From: DASUPK01 sp963833375
Lineage (GTDB): Bacteria; Actinomycetota; Thermoleophilia; Solirubrobacterales; 70-9
Direction: 5' to 3'
Assembly (NCBI GenBank): GCA_963833375.1
Contig: CAWHXR010000005.1
Coordinates: 62,001-126,000 of the forward strand
Length of the DNA stretch: 64,000 nucleotides
The translations under genes and the position numbers were made by a program. The notes below the pieces were generated by a model. That model had not been told where the DNA came from and did no database searches. It saw only the letters and a program-made list of their open reading frames with translations. Each line of letters begins with the position of its first letter. Within the stretch, counting starts at the first letter, position 1. Below, piece after piece: positions 1 through 8,611 of the stretch.

Positions 1-193
1 CGAGGAGCTCGGCCACGGCCTCGGTGACCACCGCGATCACCTCCTCGCCGTCCTGCTCGACCCAGCCCTCCTCGGGATGGCGATTCACCTTGTCACGCCG
101 CGCCTCGGCGACCGGCTGGAGCCGCTGGTCGAAGAGCGCTGCCTTGACGCCGGTGGTCCCCTCGTCGATGCCGAGCAAGATCCCGTCGCTCAT
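1..193 (-). CDS. FGGY-family carbohydrate kinase, probably glycerol kinase (partial)
   Basis: Only the first 64 residues lie in the window; the gene runs off the left edge. The N-terminus reads LLGIDEGTTGVKAALFD, the phosphate-1 loop of FGGY sugar kinases (ASKHA fold), which transfer phosphate from ATP to a polyol. The start is the ATG at 193, ten bases after the stop of the upstream FAD protein. Two glycerol-3-phosphate-dehydrogenase-like flavoproteins precede it in the same operon, so glycerol is the likely substrate, making glycerol 3-phosphate for the dehydrogenase. Substrate-selecting residues are outside the window, so xylulose kinase or another FGGY kinase remains possible. Confidence 0.8.
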   Translation of the reverse strand, partial: MSDGILLGIDEGTTGVKAALFDQRLQPVAEARRDKVNRHPEEGWVEQDGEEVIAVVTEAVAELL

Positions 194-203
194 GGCCGCA
201 ACC

Positions 204-1436
204 CTATTTCACGCTGACGGCCACCGGGCCTCGGGCGGGGTCCACCCGCGAGCTCCATCCGGCCGGAATGTGGGCGGACCGGCCTGGGACCAGCCGCCGT
301 ACCCGCCCACTCCAGAGCGGCCGGCCCGCCTGACGGACCTCCAGGCGGGGGTGGCGGACGAACTCTCGTGAGCGCAGCAGGAAGCGGTCCCGCGGTGGCC
401 TCTGGCCGCTCGCGAGCAGCAGGTTCGGCGCCACCCAGGCCAGGGGCGAGCGAGCTGCCAGCCTGACCGGGGACGGCCACTCCCCCGCCCCGCGCAGATA
501 CGCCGCGACGGAGGGCGCCACGTGCCGGCTGTCGAGCGCGCAGACGTCCGCGGTCTCTGCCGGATGCAGCAGGTTCCCCGCCGCGAACACGCCGGGGCGG
601 GTCGTGCGCAGGGCGGTGTCGACGAGCGGTCCGAGTGTGCCGCGATCGAGCTCACAGCCGGCCATCACCGCCAGCTCGTGGTCCGGGATCCAGTCGGCGG
701 TGAAGATCACCAGGTCGCAGTCGACGATCCGCGTGCGCCCGGAATCGAGCTCGGTGAGCTCCACGGATTCGACCCGCTCGGATCCGTGGATGGCGCTGAC
801 CGCGGTGCGGGACCAGACCGGCGCCCGGTAGCGGACGGCGGCGCCCGCCCGGAAGCTCCTCAGCGATTGGTGCCGCGGCAGCTCCGTCACCAGACCCGCA
901 ACCGACGCCCCGCCGTGCGCGAGCGTCGCCACCGCCGAGAAGCTGACGTGCTCGGCCCCGACGATCACCGCGCGACGGCCGACCTCCTGCCCCCTGAGAT
1001 GGACCAGCTGCTGGAGCGTGGCGGTGGTCATCACTCCGGCGGGCCGAGACCCCGGAACGAGCCTGGCGGAACGAGGCCGCTCCCGGCAGCCGGTGGCGAG
1101 CACCACGGCGGGCGGCTCGATCTGCTCGCGGCCAGCGGGGCCGGTGAGCTTCAGGCCGCGCTCTCCCTCCCACTCCGTGACCATCGTCTCCGTCACGATC
1201 TCGACCCCGGCCTCGGCGGCGAGCTGGCGGTAGCGCTCCGCGTACCGAGGGCCCGAGAGCACGGTGCGCAGGTCCCGCAGGCCGAAGCCGGAGTGATCGG
1301 AGTGGCGGGGGATCCCGCCGGCCTGCCGCTCTCGCTCGATCACGGTCACCGGGGAGATGCCGAGCCGCCGCAGCTCGATCGCGGCCGCGAGCCCGGCCGG
1401 CCCGCCACCGATGACCACGGGTCCGTCAGCCGGCAT
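204..1436 (-). CDS. NAD(P)/FAD-dependent oxidoreductase, GlpB/HcnB-like partner of the glycerol operon
   Basis: A 410-residue flavoprotein. The N-terminal dinucleotide-binding loop GGGPAG is at residues 10-15. A second Rossmann region near the middle (VIVGAEHVSFSAV) and the C-terminal FAD motif RPGVFAAGNLLH are those of pyridine-nucleotide-disulfide-type oxidoreductases. I start it at the ATG at 1436, which overlaps the upstream gene's stop by 11 bases; the open frame continues further upstream but without homology. The neighbours are a GlpA-like dehydrogenase with a C-terminal iron-sulfur domain and an FGGY kinase. Such small FAD subunits commonly pass electrons from glycerol-3-phosphate oxidation. 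The electron acceptor cannot be told from sequence. Confidence 0.8.
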   Translation of the reverse strand: MPADGPVVIGGGPAGLAAAIELRRLGISPVTVIERERQAGGIPRHSDHSGFGLRDLRTVLSGPRYAERYRQLAAEAGVEIVTETMVTEWEGERGLKLTGPAGREQIEPPAVVLATGCRERPRSARLVPGSRPAGVMTTATLQQLVHLRGQEVGRRAVIVGAEHVSFSAVATLAHGGASVAGLVTELPRHQSLRSFRAGAAVRYRAPVWSRTAVSAIHGSERVESVELTELDSGRTRIVDCDLVIFTADWIPDHELAVMAGCELDRGTLGPLVDTALRTTRPGVFAAGNLLHPAETADVCALDSRHVAPSVAAYLRGAGEWPSPVRLAARSPLAWVAPNLLLASGQRPPRDRFLLRSREFVRHPRLEVRQAGRPLWSGRVRRLVPGRSAHIPAGWSSRVDPARGPVAVSVK

Positions 1437-2874
1437 CAGAGTCGCTCCTCCGCTTCGCGTCCGGGGCCGGCTCGGCTGCCGATTTTCCGAGGGCGGCTGC
1501 AACCTCCGCCCCGCAGAAGAACCCCTGGCAGCGGCCCATCAGCGCGCGCGTTCGCCGGCGCAGCCCGTCCGGGTCGACCGGCGGGATCGGGCTGGCGAGC
1601 GCGGCGTCGATCTCCCCGCGGGTGACCCGCTCGCAGAAGCAGACGATCCGCCCGTAGTCGGGGTCGCGTGCGATCAGCTCCCCCTCCTGGTAGGGGCGGG
1701 TGCCGAACTCGCCGATGTTCGGCATGCGCAGGGCGATCCGCTGGGGCTCGTCGGCCAGGTCAAGTCCGGCGTCCGCGAGCGCGTCCCGGGTCCATTCGGC
1801 GATCGCGAGCGACGCCGTGATGCCGGTCGAGCGAATCCCGCCGGCGCAGACGTAGCGCTGGTCGGGGTGGGCGGTGAGCTGGTAGTCGCGGTGCTCGGTC
1901 GCGGCGCGGAGCCCGACGTACGTGGCGGTCACCTCCTGCTCCTCCAGCCGCGGCAGGATCCGGGCGCCGGCCTCCATCAAGGATGCAAGTCCGGTAGCCG
2001 TAGTCGACCGGTCGGTCTTGTCCTCGACATCGTCGGCGGTGGGCCCAAGCAGGACGTTGCCGTAGACCGTCGGGGAGACCAGCACCCCCTTGGTCTTCTC
2101 CGTCGGGACCGGCAGCAGGACGTGGTTGACCAGCCCGCGGGCCAGCTTGTCGAAGACGATCAGCTCACCGCGCCTCGGGGTGACCCGGAAGTCGAAGTGG
2201 CCGAGCATCGAGTCGATCTCGTCGCTGCGCAGACCGGCGGCATTGACCAGGTGCGTCGCACGCAGGGGCCCTCTGGCCGTCTCGATCTCGTGCCCTCCCC
2301 CGCTCGGCCTAACGCCGGTGACCGCTGCGTTCAGGACGAGCTCACAGCTCGCTGCGACCGCCTCGGTCGCGTAGGCGAGCGTCGCCGTGAACGGGCAGAC
2401 AATGCCCTCTCCGGGGATCTCGAGCGCCCCCTCCGCCCCCGGCCCGAGGTTGGGCTCGCGCGCATAGAGCTCGTCGAGATCGACCGGGCGCGCCTCCTCG
2501 TAGCCGTTCTCGCGCGCCTTCGCCTCGATGCCTGGGAGGGCATCGCGCTGCTCGGCCGTCCAGGCGACCATCAGGGCGCCCAGGCGCGCGGTGGGGATCC
2601 CGACCTGCGCGGCGTACTCGCTGAGCAGCTCGTACCCGCGTGCGACCAACCCCGATTCGATCGTCCCGGGCTTGGCGTCGAACCCCGTGTGCAGGATCGC
2701 GGTGTTGGCCTTGCTGGTGCCGGCCCCGACGTCGGGTCCCGCCTCGACCAGCGCACAGCGGGCTCCGCGGAGGCTCAGCTCCCGCGCCACCGCACAGCCG
2801 ACAGCGCCCGCGCCCACTACCGCGACGTCGAAGGGGCCCTCGGGGGCCGAGCCGTCGCGCAGTGAAAGAGACAC
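1426..2874 (-). CDS. FAD-dependent glycerol-3-phosphate dehydrogenase-like protein with C-terminal BFD-like [2Fe-2S] domain
   Basis: 482 residues. The FAD-binding loop GAGAVG is at residues 21-26, followed by a DAO-type body (KANTAILHTGFDAKPG, typical of GlpA and L-2-hydroxyglutarate-type dehydrogenases). The C-terminus is a bacterioferritin-associated-ferredoxin-like domain with cysteines 412, 414, 449 and 454 (CFC...GRCQGFFC), which should bind a 2Fe-2S cluster. It leads the operon, followed by a small FAD protein and a kinase, as in glycerol catabolism. The start is GTG at 2874. A TATGCT element lies eight bases upstream, so the mRNA may have almost no leader. Glycerol 3-phosphate as substrate is inferred from the operon. 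Confidence 0.82.
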   Translation of the reverse strand: MSLSLRDGSAPEGPFDVAVVGAGAVGCAVARELSLRGARCALVEAGPDVGAGTSKANTAILHTGFDAKPGTIESGLVARGYELLSEYAAQVGIPTARLGALMVAWTAEQRDALPGIEAKARENGYEEARPVDLDELYAREPNLGPGAEGALEIPGEGIVCPFTATLAYATEAVAASCELVLNAAVTGVRPSGGGHEIETARGPLRATHLVNAAGLRSDEIDSMLGHFDFRVTPRRGELIVFDKLARGLVNHVLLPVPTEKTKGVLVSPTVYGNVLLGPTADDVEDKTDRSTTATGLASLMEAGARILPRLEEQEVTATYVGLRAATEHRDYQLTAHPDQRYVCAGGIRSTGITASLAIAEWTRDALADAGLDLADEPQRIALRMPNIGEFGTRPYQEGELIARDPDYGRIVCFCERVTRGEIDAALASPIPPVDPDGLRRRTRALMGRCQGFFCGAEVAAALGKSAAEPAPDAKRRSDSDAG

Positions 2875-2908
2875 GGGCGGCGAGCATATCCCTGTGTCTG
2901 GTGGGCGC

Positions 2909-2914
2909 TAAGTT
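2909..2914 (+). promoter_or_regulatory. -10 element of a leaderless promoter
   Basis: TAAGTT fits the actinobacterial TANNNT -10 consensus and lies exactly six bases before the ATG at 2921. Transcription would begin at the start codon. No Shine-Dalgarno sequence is present. No clear -35 was found. Confidence 0.55.
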
Positions 2915-2920
2915 CCGCTC

Positions 2921-3634
2921 ATGCCTCGGCCCCTGATCGGAGTCTGCGCCGCGGTCGAGAAGGCGCACTTCGGAGTCTGGAAGGACGAGCCGACGGTGCT
3001 CCTGCCGCTGTCGTACGCGCGGGCGATCCACGGCGCCGGCGGGATGATGGCGATGCTCCCCCCCGACCGCCGCGCCACCGAGGATCCCGCCGAGCTGCTC
3101 GACCACCTCGACGCGCTCGTTCTGGGCGGGGGATCGGACATCGACCCCGAGAGCCACGGCGCCCAGGCCCACCCCGAGACCCTGGGCACCAACCCCGACC
3201 GCGATCGCTTCGAGATCGCGCTCGCCCGCGGGGCGCTCGAGCGCGGCATTCCCCTCCTCGGGGTCTGCCGGGGGATGCAGATCCTGAACGTCGCCTGCGG
3301 CGGCACGCTCGACCAGCACCTTCCCGACCGGCTCGGCCACGAGCGCCACCGGCCGGAGCTCGGATCGTGGGCCGAGCACGAGGTGCGGATCGAGCCCGAT
3401 TCCCTGGCCGCCCGGGCGGCGGGCACAGTCGAGCTCACCGTCAAGAGCCATCACCATCAGGGCGTCGACGCCATCCCGGGCCCCCTCACCGCCAGCGCCT
3501 GGGCCACCGATGACGAGAGCGTCGAGGCGATCGAGTCCACCGACGGCGGTTTCGTGCTGGGCGTCCTCTGGCATCCCGAGGAGGATCCAGAGGACCGCGT
3601 CATTCGCTCCTTGGTGTCGCGGGCGAGCGGCTAG
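2921..3634 (+). CDS. gamma-glutamyl-gamma-aminobutyrate hydrolase family (peptidase C26, PuuD-like)
   Basis: 237 residues with the class-I glutamine amidotransferase fold. The nucleophile elbow is GVCRGMQ (Cys116) and the His-Glu pair is in HPEED (His218, Glu220), so the triad is complete. The first residues (PLIGVCAAVEK) and LVLGGGSDIDP are typical of PuuD, which releases GABA from gamma-glutamyl-GABA in putrescine breakdown. A PuuA-like glutamine synthetase and an aldehyde dehydrogenase are found at 16-19 kb, so a dispersed amine pathway is plausible. The last 35 bases overlap the convergent Usp gene. Substrate is not proven by sequence. Confidence 0.82.
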   Translation: MPRPLIGVCAAVEKAHFGVWKDEPTVLLPLSYARAIHGAGGMMAMLPPDRRATEDPAELLDHLDALVLGGGSDIDPESHGAQAHPETLGTNPDRDRFEIALARGALERGIPLLGVCRGMQILNVACGGTLDQHLPDRLGHERHRPELGSWAEHEVRIEPDSLAARAAGTVELTVKSHHHQGVDAIPGPLTASAWATDDESVEAIESTDGGFVLGVLWHPEEDPEDRVIRSLVSRASG

Positions 3635-4232
3635 CTCGATGGACCCTGCGGGCCTCCGCCTGCGTCGGGCCTGACCCGTTGGCGCTCATGCGCCATCGGC
3701 GGACGGCCTTCGCGGGCTCGCGGCTGGGTCGGAGGATCAGGATCTCTCCCGGGATGTTCTCCAGCATCCAGGCGACGTCGTCAGAGTTGAAGCCGTCCCC
3801 GTCGGTCGCTCCGGCGGCGACCACCCGGTCGAAGCGCTCGTGCTGCAGCAGCAGCCGGAAGGCATGACGCACGCTCCGTCCGGGCTCGATCCGGGAATCG
3901 ACCGGAACCCCCTGGGTGGCCGCCCGCTGCTCGATCGCCTCGAGCATCGGCAGTGCCACCTCCGCTTCCTTCTTCAGCGGCGTGTCCAGATGGACGCTGA
4001 GGGGGACGATGGCCAGGTAAGCGGGCACCAGCGTCGCTCCCTCGGCGCGCGCCAGGCGAAGCGCCGCGTCGAACGCGGGAGTCGAGAGCTGCTTCCCCAC
4101 GAAGGGGAAGAGGATCCTGGTCGCCGCAGGGGTGATCGACGACTCCGTTCGCCGGCGCCTCAGCTCCGCGACGAGCAGGTAACCCGTCGAGCAGGCCAAC
4201 AAGACCGCGATGGTCAGCAGAACGATGCTCAT
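3600..4232 (-). CDS. membrane-anchored universal-stress-like (Usp) protein at the end of the kdp operon
   Basis: 210 residues. Residues 1-22 form one hydrophobic helix, then basic residues, then a soluble alpha/beta domain resembling UspA (RILFPFVGKQLSTPAFDAAL, and ILILRPSR near the end). The C-terminal 40 residues are low in hydrophobics and rich in Arg and Ser. Its start overlaps the last codon of the kdpD N-terminal gene (ATGA), so the two are translated together. The split KdpD also has a Usp domain, and Usp folds can bind ATP or, in KdpD of some Firmicutes, c-di-AMP. A role in sensing for Kdp is an inference from position. Confidence 0.6.
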   Translation of the reverse strand: MSIVLLTIAVLLACSTGYLLVAELRRRRTESSITPAATRILFPFVGKQLSTPAFDAALRLARAEGATLVPAYLAIVPLSVHLDTPLKKEAEVALPMLEAIEQRAATQGVPVDSRIEPGRSVRHAFRLLLQHERFDRVVAAGATDGDGFNSDDVAWMLENIPGEILILRPSREPAKAVRRWRMSANGSGPTQAEARRVHRASRSPATPRSE

Positions 4233-5398
4233 GACTCGTCCTCCTCCCCCCTCAGGGCCCGGTCGGCGACCACGCGCAGGTCGACTCCGGGCAACGCCTC
4301 CAGCAGCCGGCTCGGAAGCGCGGGCCTGAAGCGGTCGAGGCCGGTGCGGGGTGCCGGCGTGCCGATCAGGACGTAGGTGCTGCCCTTCTCCTCGGCGATC
4401 TCCTTGACAACCTGCGCCAGGTCGTCGCCCTCCTCCACCAGCAGATGCGCTCCGAGCACGGCGGCGAGCCGGCCGATCGCATCGAGCTGGCTCTGCTCTT
4501 CGGGGCTCGGCCGGTACCCAGGCCTCTTCACCCAGAGCAGGTCGAGCTCGGCGCCGAGGCGCTGGGCGGAACGCCAGGCGCGGCGGACCAGCCGCTGGGC
4601 CCTTGGCGTCGGCTTGATCAGGGCCAGCAGCCGCTCGCCCACAGCCTGGGTTGCCGGGCTCTCGGCCAGCCGGTCCTCTCGCCGCCCGAGGGGCTCATTG
4701 TGCATCCGCTTGGCTTCGACCTCCTGCGCCACCTCGCGTAGGGCGACCTCGCGCAGGGCGGCCAGGTTCTCGATCCGGAAGAAGTTGTTGAGCGCCGAGT
4801 CGATCCGCTCGTACGGGTAGATCTTGCCTTCGCGCAGCCGGACCAGAAGCGCCTCGGGGGTGAGATCCGTGAGAACGATCTCGTCGGCCGTGTTGAGCAC
4901 GGAGTCGGGCATCGTCTCCCGCACGCGGACTCCGGTCAGCTCGCAGATGCTGTCGTTGAGGCTCTCGAGGTGCTGGACGTTGACCGTCGAGTAGACGTCG
5001 ATGCCGGCGTAGAGCACGTCCTCGACGTCTTCATAGCGCTTCCCGTGCTCCAAGCCGGGCGCATTGGTGTGGGCGAGCTCGTCGATCAGGGCAAGCTCCG
5101 GCGCCCGGCCGATCAGGCCGGGGAGGTCCATCTCGTCGAGGACCGTCTCCCGGTAAGGGACTCGCCGTCGCGGCACGAACTCCAGGTCGCCCGCCTGATC
5201 GACGGTCTCCTTCCGCCCGTGTGGCTCGAGATAGCCGATCACCACGTCCCGCCCGGCATCGGCCTCTGCTCGCCCCTCCTGCAGCATCCGGTAGGTCTTG
5301 CCGACGCCCGCGGCCATTCCCAGGAAGACCTTGAAGCTGCCGCGCTCCACGCCGGCACCACCAGGAGTCCCCGCCTGCTTCTCCGTAGGCTCGGCCAT
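4229..5398 (-). CDS. kdpD: KdpD N-terminal sensor half (KdpD ATP-binding domain plus Usp domain, no histidine kinase)
   Basis: 389 residues equal to the cytoplasmic input part of KdpD. Walker A GMAAGVGKT is at 27-35, the Walker B-like LIDELAHTN at 104-112, and the KdpD signature YSTVNVQHLESLND follows. A Usp domain fills about 255-389 and the protein stops there: no transmembrane segments, dimerisation histidine or ATPase domain. Those parts are encoded separately at 11287-12726. The start is the ATG at 5398; the frame upstream lacks homology. It overlaps the preceding unknown gene's stop and the following Usp gene. It probably joins the separate kinase to sense potassium or turgor. KdpD N-terminal-only proteins are known from cyanobacteria. 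Confidence 0.88.
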   Translation of the reverse strand: MAEPTEKQAGTPGGAGVERGSFKVFLGMAAGVGKTYRMLQEGRAEADAGRDVVIGYLEPHGRKETVDQAGDLEFVPRRRVPYRETVLDEMDLPGLIGRAPELALIDELAHTNAPGLEHGKRYEDVEDVLYAGIDVYSTVNVQHLESLNDSICELTGVRVRETMPDSVLNTADEIVLTDLTPEALLVRLREGKIYPYERIDSALNNFFRIENLAALREVALREVAQEVEAKRMHNEPLGRREDRLAESPATQAVGERLLALIKPTPRAQRLVRRAWRSAQRLGAELDLLWVKRPGYRPSPEEQSQLDAIGRLAAVLGAHLLVEEGDDLAQVVKEIAEEKGSTYVLIGTPAPRTGLDRFRPALPSRLLEALPGVDLRVVADRALRGEEDES

Positions 5399-5400
5399 CG

Positions 5401-5901
5401 TCACCAAGTTTCCTCCCGTCCTTCCAGGGCATCGACGATCGCATCGACCTCGCGGCAAAGATCGCCCGTCCGCAGCGGGAAGTACAGAGGGCTGCCGCCC
5501 TCAGTGAGCAGCAGCTGGACTCTCGCCACGCCCCGCGAGTAGACGGGCTCGTCGGTCTCGAGGAGAGCGGCCACGCCCGCCAGGGAGAGCCGGACCCGCG
5601 CGAGCTCCCCCCGGTGGGGCGGGACCGCGGCCGAGGCGCTGCCGCGCCCGTTCGAAGGCTCGAGCAACCTGCGAATGGAGCGCGCCAGAGCGCGGCGGTT
5701 CCTCGTTTTGGTCAGCCAGACCGCCCGCCGGGCGAGCGCCGCCGAGGAGGCGGGGTCCGCCCCCTCGCTGAGCGCGCGATCCAGTGACCTGCCTCGGAGC
5801 CTGGCCCAGGCCTTGGTGACGACGCTAGGCCTGCGCGCGCCCGCGGGCAGCGCCTGTCCGCTGCTCCCCACCAGATGGATGCCGGCGAGCTGACGTCTCA
5901 T
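5401..5901 (-). CDS. hypothetical protein inserted between kdpB and the kdpD N-terminal gene
   Basis: 166 residues starting at the ATG at 5901, one base after the kdpB stop, so it is surely part of the operon. It is rich in Arg, Ala and Leu, with a basic region (RRAVWLTKTRNRRALARSIRRLL) followed by a conserved-looking part (LAGVAALLETDEPVYSRGVARVQLLL) and an acidic C-terminus. There is no signal peptide or membrane helix. I do not recognise a family. Its place between pump and sensor suggests an accessory role in Kdp assembly or control, which is inference only. Confidence 0.65.
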   Translation of the reverse strand: MRRQLAGIHLVGSSGQALPAGARRPSVVTKAWARLRGRSLDRALSEGADPASSAALARRAVWLTKTRNRRALARSIRRLLEPSNGRGSASAAVPPHRGELARVRLSLAGVAALLETDEPVYSRGVARVQLLLTEGGSPLYFPLRTGDLCREVDAIVDALEGREETW

Positions 5902-5902
5902 C

Positions 5903-7966
5903 TCAGGCTCCCAGCACACCGTGGACGATGAGGTCGACCAGCTTGATCCCGATGAAGGGCGCGATGATCCCGCCCAAGCCGTAGATGAACAGGTTGCGGC
6001 GGAGTAGGGCGCTGGCGCCCGCCGGCCGGTATCGGACCCCGCGCAGAGCCAACGGGATCAGCAGCGGAATCAGCAACGCGTTGAAGACGATCGCGGAGAT
6101 GATCGCCGATTTCGGCGTCCCCAGATCCATGATGTTGAGCTTGTTGAGGGGCCCATCGCCGCCGTTGGTGGCGTAGGTCGCCGCGAAGATCGCCGGCAGG
6201 ATCGCGAAGTACTTGGCGACGTCGTTGGCGATCGAGAACGTTGTGAGGGCGCCCCGCGTGATCAGGAGCTGCTTGCCGACTTCTACGATCTCGATCAGCT
6301 TCGTCGGATTGGAATCGAGGTCGACCATGTTTCCCGCCTCGCGCGCGGCCTGGGTGCCGGTGTTCATGGCCACCCCGACGTCGGCCTGGGCAAGGGCGGG
6401 AGCGTCGTTGGTGCCGTCGCCGGTCATGGCGATCATCCGGCCTCCGCCCTGTTGGTCCTTGATCAGCTCGAGCTTCTTCTCGGGGGTCGCCTCGGCCAGG
6501 TAATCGTCAACCCCCGACTCCTCCGCGATCTTGGCCGCCGTCAGCTTGTTGTCCCCCGTGATCATCACGGTGCGAATGCCCATCGAGCGCAGCTGGTCGA
6601 AGCGGTGGGTCATTCCCTGCTTGACGACGTCCTTGAGATAGACGACGCCCAGGACCTGGCTGTCACTCGCGACCGCCAGCGGGGTCCCGCCGTCGTGCCC
6701 GACGCGGTCGAGCTCCCCCTGCAGCTCCGGCGGCGTCGTCCCGCCCTCGGCTTCGATGAAGGAGATGATCGCGTCGCCCGCCCCCTTGCGAAGTCGGCGG
6801 CCGTTGATATCCACCCCGCTCATCCGCGTCTCCGCGGTGAAGGGGACGAAGGTCGCCTCGTGAGAGGCCATCTCGTGCTCGCGGATCCCGTACTTCTTGG
6901 CCAGCACGACGATCGAGCGCCCCTCGGGTGTCTCATCCGCGAGGGACGCCATCTGCGCAACCTCGGCGAGATCAGCCTCCTGCACGCCAGGCATCGGGAT
7001 GAACTCGGTCGCCTCGCGGTTGCCGAGCGTAATCGTGCCCGTCTTGTCGAGCAGCAGCACGTCGACGTCACCTGATGCCTCGACGGCGCGACCGGAAAGG
7101 GCAAGCACGTTGCGACGCACGAGCCTGTCCATGCCTGCAATCCCGATCGCGGACAGCAGCGCCCCGATCGTGGTCGGGATCAGCGCGACAAGCAGGGCGA
7201 TCAGCGTCGCCACCGAGGCATCGGTCTTCGAGAACTCGGCCATCGGCCGCAGCGCCACGACGACGACCAGAAAGATGATCGTCAGCCCGGCGAGCAGGAT
7301 GTTGAGGGCGATCTCGTTCGGGGTCTTGCGCCGCTCGGCCCCCTCCACCAGCGCGATCATGCGGTCGAGGAAGCTCTTGCCCGGCTCCTGGGTGATCTCG
7401 ACCACGATCCGATCCGAGAGCACCCTTGTGCCGCCGGTGACCGCGCTTCGATCGCCGCCGGCCTCGCGGATGACCGGCGCGGACTCGCCGGTGATCGCCG
7501 ACTCGTCGACCGAGGCGATTCCCTCGATCACCGTGCCGTCGCCGGGGATCACCTCGCCGGCGGTCACCACCACGGTGTCTCCGCGCTGTAGCTCGGAGGC
7601 CGGAACCTCCCGGCCGTCCTGCAGGTACGCGACCGTCTCGGTGCGGGTCGCCCGCAGCGCATCGGCCTGGGCCTTCCCGCGCCCCTCGGCCAGGGCCTCC
7701 GCCAGGTTGGCGAAGACGACGGTCAACCACAGCCAGAGTGCCACGGTGAACGTGAACCAGGCAGGCTCGTCACCGCCACCGAGCGGCTTTCCCCCGAACA
7801 CCTGGATCAGCCACCCGATCGTGGTGATCAGCGCGCCGACCTCCACCACGAACATCACCGGGTTGTGGAGCTGGTGGCGAGGGTTCAGCTTGCGGATGCT
7901 CGACCAGAGCGCCGGCATGATCAGCGCGCGGTCGAACATCGATGAGCGTTGGCGGTCCTCCGTCAC
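5903..7966 (-). CDS. kdpB: potassium-transporting ATPase ATP-binding subunit KdpB
   Basis: 687 residues, the usual KdpB length. It is the P-type ATPase engine of the Kdp high-affinity K+ pump. The phosphorylated aspartate is D307 in DKTGTITLGN, the actuator loop TGES is at 159-162 (Ser162 is the inhibitory phosphorylation site known from E. coli KdpB), and GDGTNDAP lies in the hinge. Membrane segments sit near 35-60, 70-95, 220-240 and 255-275, with more at the C-terminus. The GTG start overlaps the kdpC stop by four bases. The gene follows kdpC here, whereas kdpB normally precedes kdpC. Confidence 0.98.
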   Translation of the reverse strand: MTEDRQRSSMFDRALIMPALWSSIRKLNPRHQLHNPVMFVVEVGALITTIGWLIQVFGGKPLGGGDEPAWFTFTVALWLWLTVVFANLAEALAEGRGKAQADALRATRTETVAYLQDGREVPASELQRGDTVVVTAGEVIPGDGTVIEGIASVDESAITGESAPVIREAGGDRSAVTGGTRVLSDRIVVEITQEPGKSFLDRMIALVEGAERRKTPNEIALNILLAGLTIIFLVVVVALRPMAEFSKTDASVATLIALLVALIPTTIGALLSAIGIAGMDRLVRRNVLALSGRAVEASGDVDVLLLDKTGTITLGNREATEFIPMPGVQEADLAEVAQMASLADETPEGRSIVVLAKKYGIREHEMASHEATFVPFTAETRMSGVDINGRRLRKGAGDAIISFIEAEGGTTPPELQGELDRVGHDGGTPLAVASDSQVLGVVYLKDVVKQGMTHRFDQLRSMGIRTVMITGDNKLTAAKIAEESGVDDYLAEATPEKKLELIKDQQGGGRMIAMTGDGTNDAPALAQADVGVAMNTGTQAAREAGNMVDLDSNPTKLIEIVEVGKQLLITRGALTTFSIANDVAKYFAILPAIFAATYATNGGDGPLNKLNIMDLGTPKSAIISAIVFNALLIPLLIPLALRGVRYRPAGASALLRRNLFIYGLGGIIAPFIGIKLVDLIVHGVLGA

Positions 7967-8610
7967 CTCGGCGACTCCCCCTCCAGGGCGATGTTGAGTT
8001 CGAGCACGTTCACGCCGGGCTCGCCGAGGACGCCCAGTGCGCGCCCGTCGGTGTGATCGTCGATCAGCTGATTGACCCGGTCGAGGGGGATCCCGCGCAC
8101 CTTCGCGACCCGGTGGGCCTGGATCCGCGCGTTCGCCTGCGAGATGTGCGGGTCGACTCCAGAGGCCGAGGTCGTCACGGCGTCAACCGGGATGTCCTTC
8201 CGCGTCAGCCCGGGGTCGTAGGGCCGTTCGAGCGCCAGGTAGGCCTTGATGTAGCCCTTGAACTGCTGCATCAGGGCTTTGTCGTTCGGGCCCAGGTTGT
8301 TGAAGAAGGTGACGTCGGGGCTGTAGGTGGTGACCGACGGCCGGGGCTGGAAGTACTTCGGGTCCGGCGTCTTGATCTGCTTCTTGCCGAACTTGCCGCG
8401 CTGGTCCTGCGGGATCGGGTGGCGGATCGTGAAGCTCTGGCCGATCAGCTTCGAGCCGACCGTCCTGCCGTCGAGCTTCACCTGGCTGCCGTCCGACTTG
8501 TTCGGGAACAGCACCTGGGAGACACCCGTGGCGATCAGCGGGTAGGCGAGGCCGAGAAGCAGCGTGAAGGCCACCGCGGCGACGATCGAGGCTGTCAGGT
8601 CGCGCCGCAT
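7963..8610 (-). CDS. kdpC: potassium-transporting ATPase subunit KdpC
   Basis: 215 residues with one N-terminal membrane helix (about 10-32: IVAAVAFTLLLGLAYPLIA) and a periplasmic-side domain. The ending ARIQAHRVAKVRGIPLDRV...LGVLGEPGVNVLELN is the classic KdpC C-terminus. KdpC stabilises the KdpFABC complex. It lies one base after kdpA and overlaps kdpB by four bases, so the order is A-C-B, not the usual A-B-C. Confidence 0.97.
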   Translation of the reverse strand: MRRDLTASIVAAVAFTLLLGLAYPLIATGVSQVLFPNKSDGSQVKLDGRTVGSKLIGQSFTIRHPIPQDQRGKFGKKQIKTPDPKYFQPRPSVTTYSPDVTFFNNLGPNDKALMQQFKGYIKAYLALERPYDPGLTRKDIPVDAVTTSASGVDPHISQANARIQAHRVAKVRGIPLDRVNQLIDDHTDGRALGVLGEPGVNVLELNIALEGESPR

Positions 8611-8611
8611 G

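Noticed and set aside
522..1625. Long plus-strand open frame antisense to the FAD oxidoreductases
   Set aside because: High-GC shadow frame: Arg/Pro/Ala/Gly-rich, no domain, no ribosome site; the minus strand holds clear flavoproteins.
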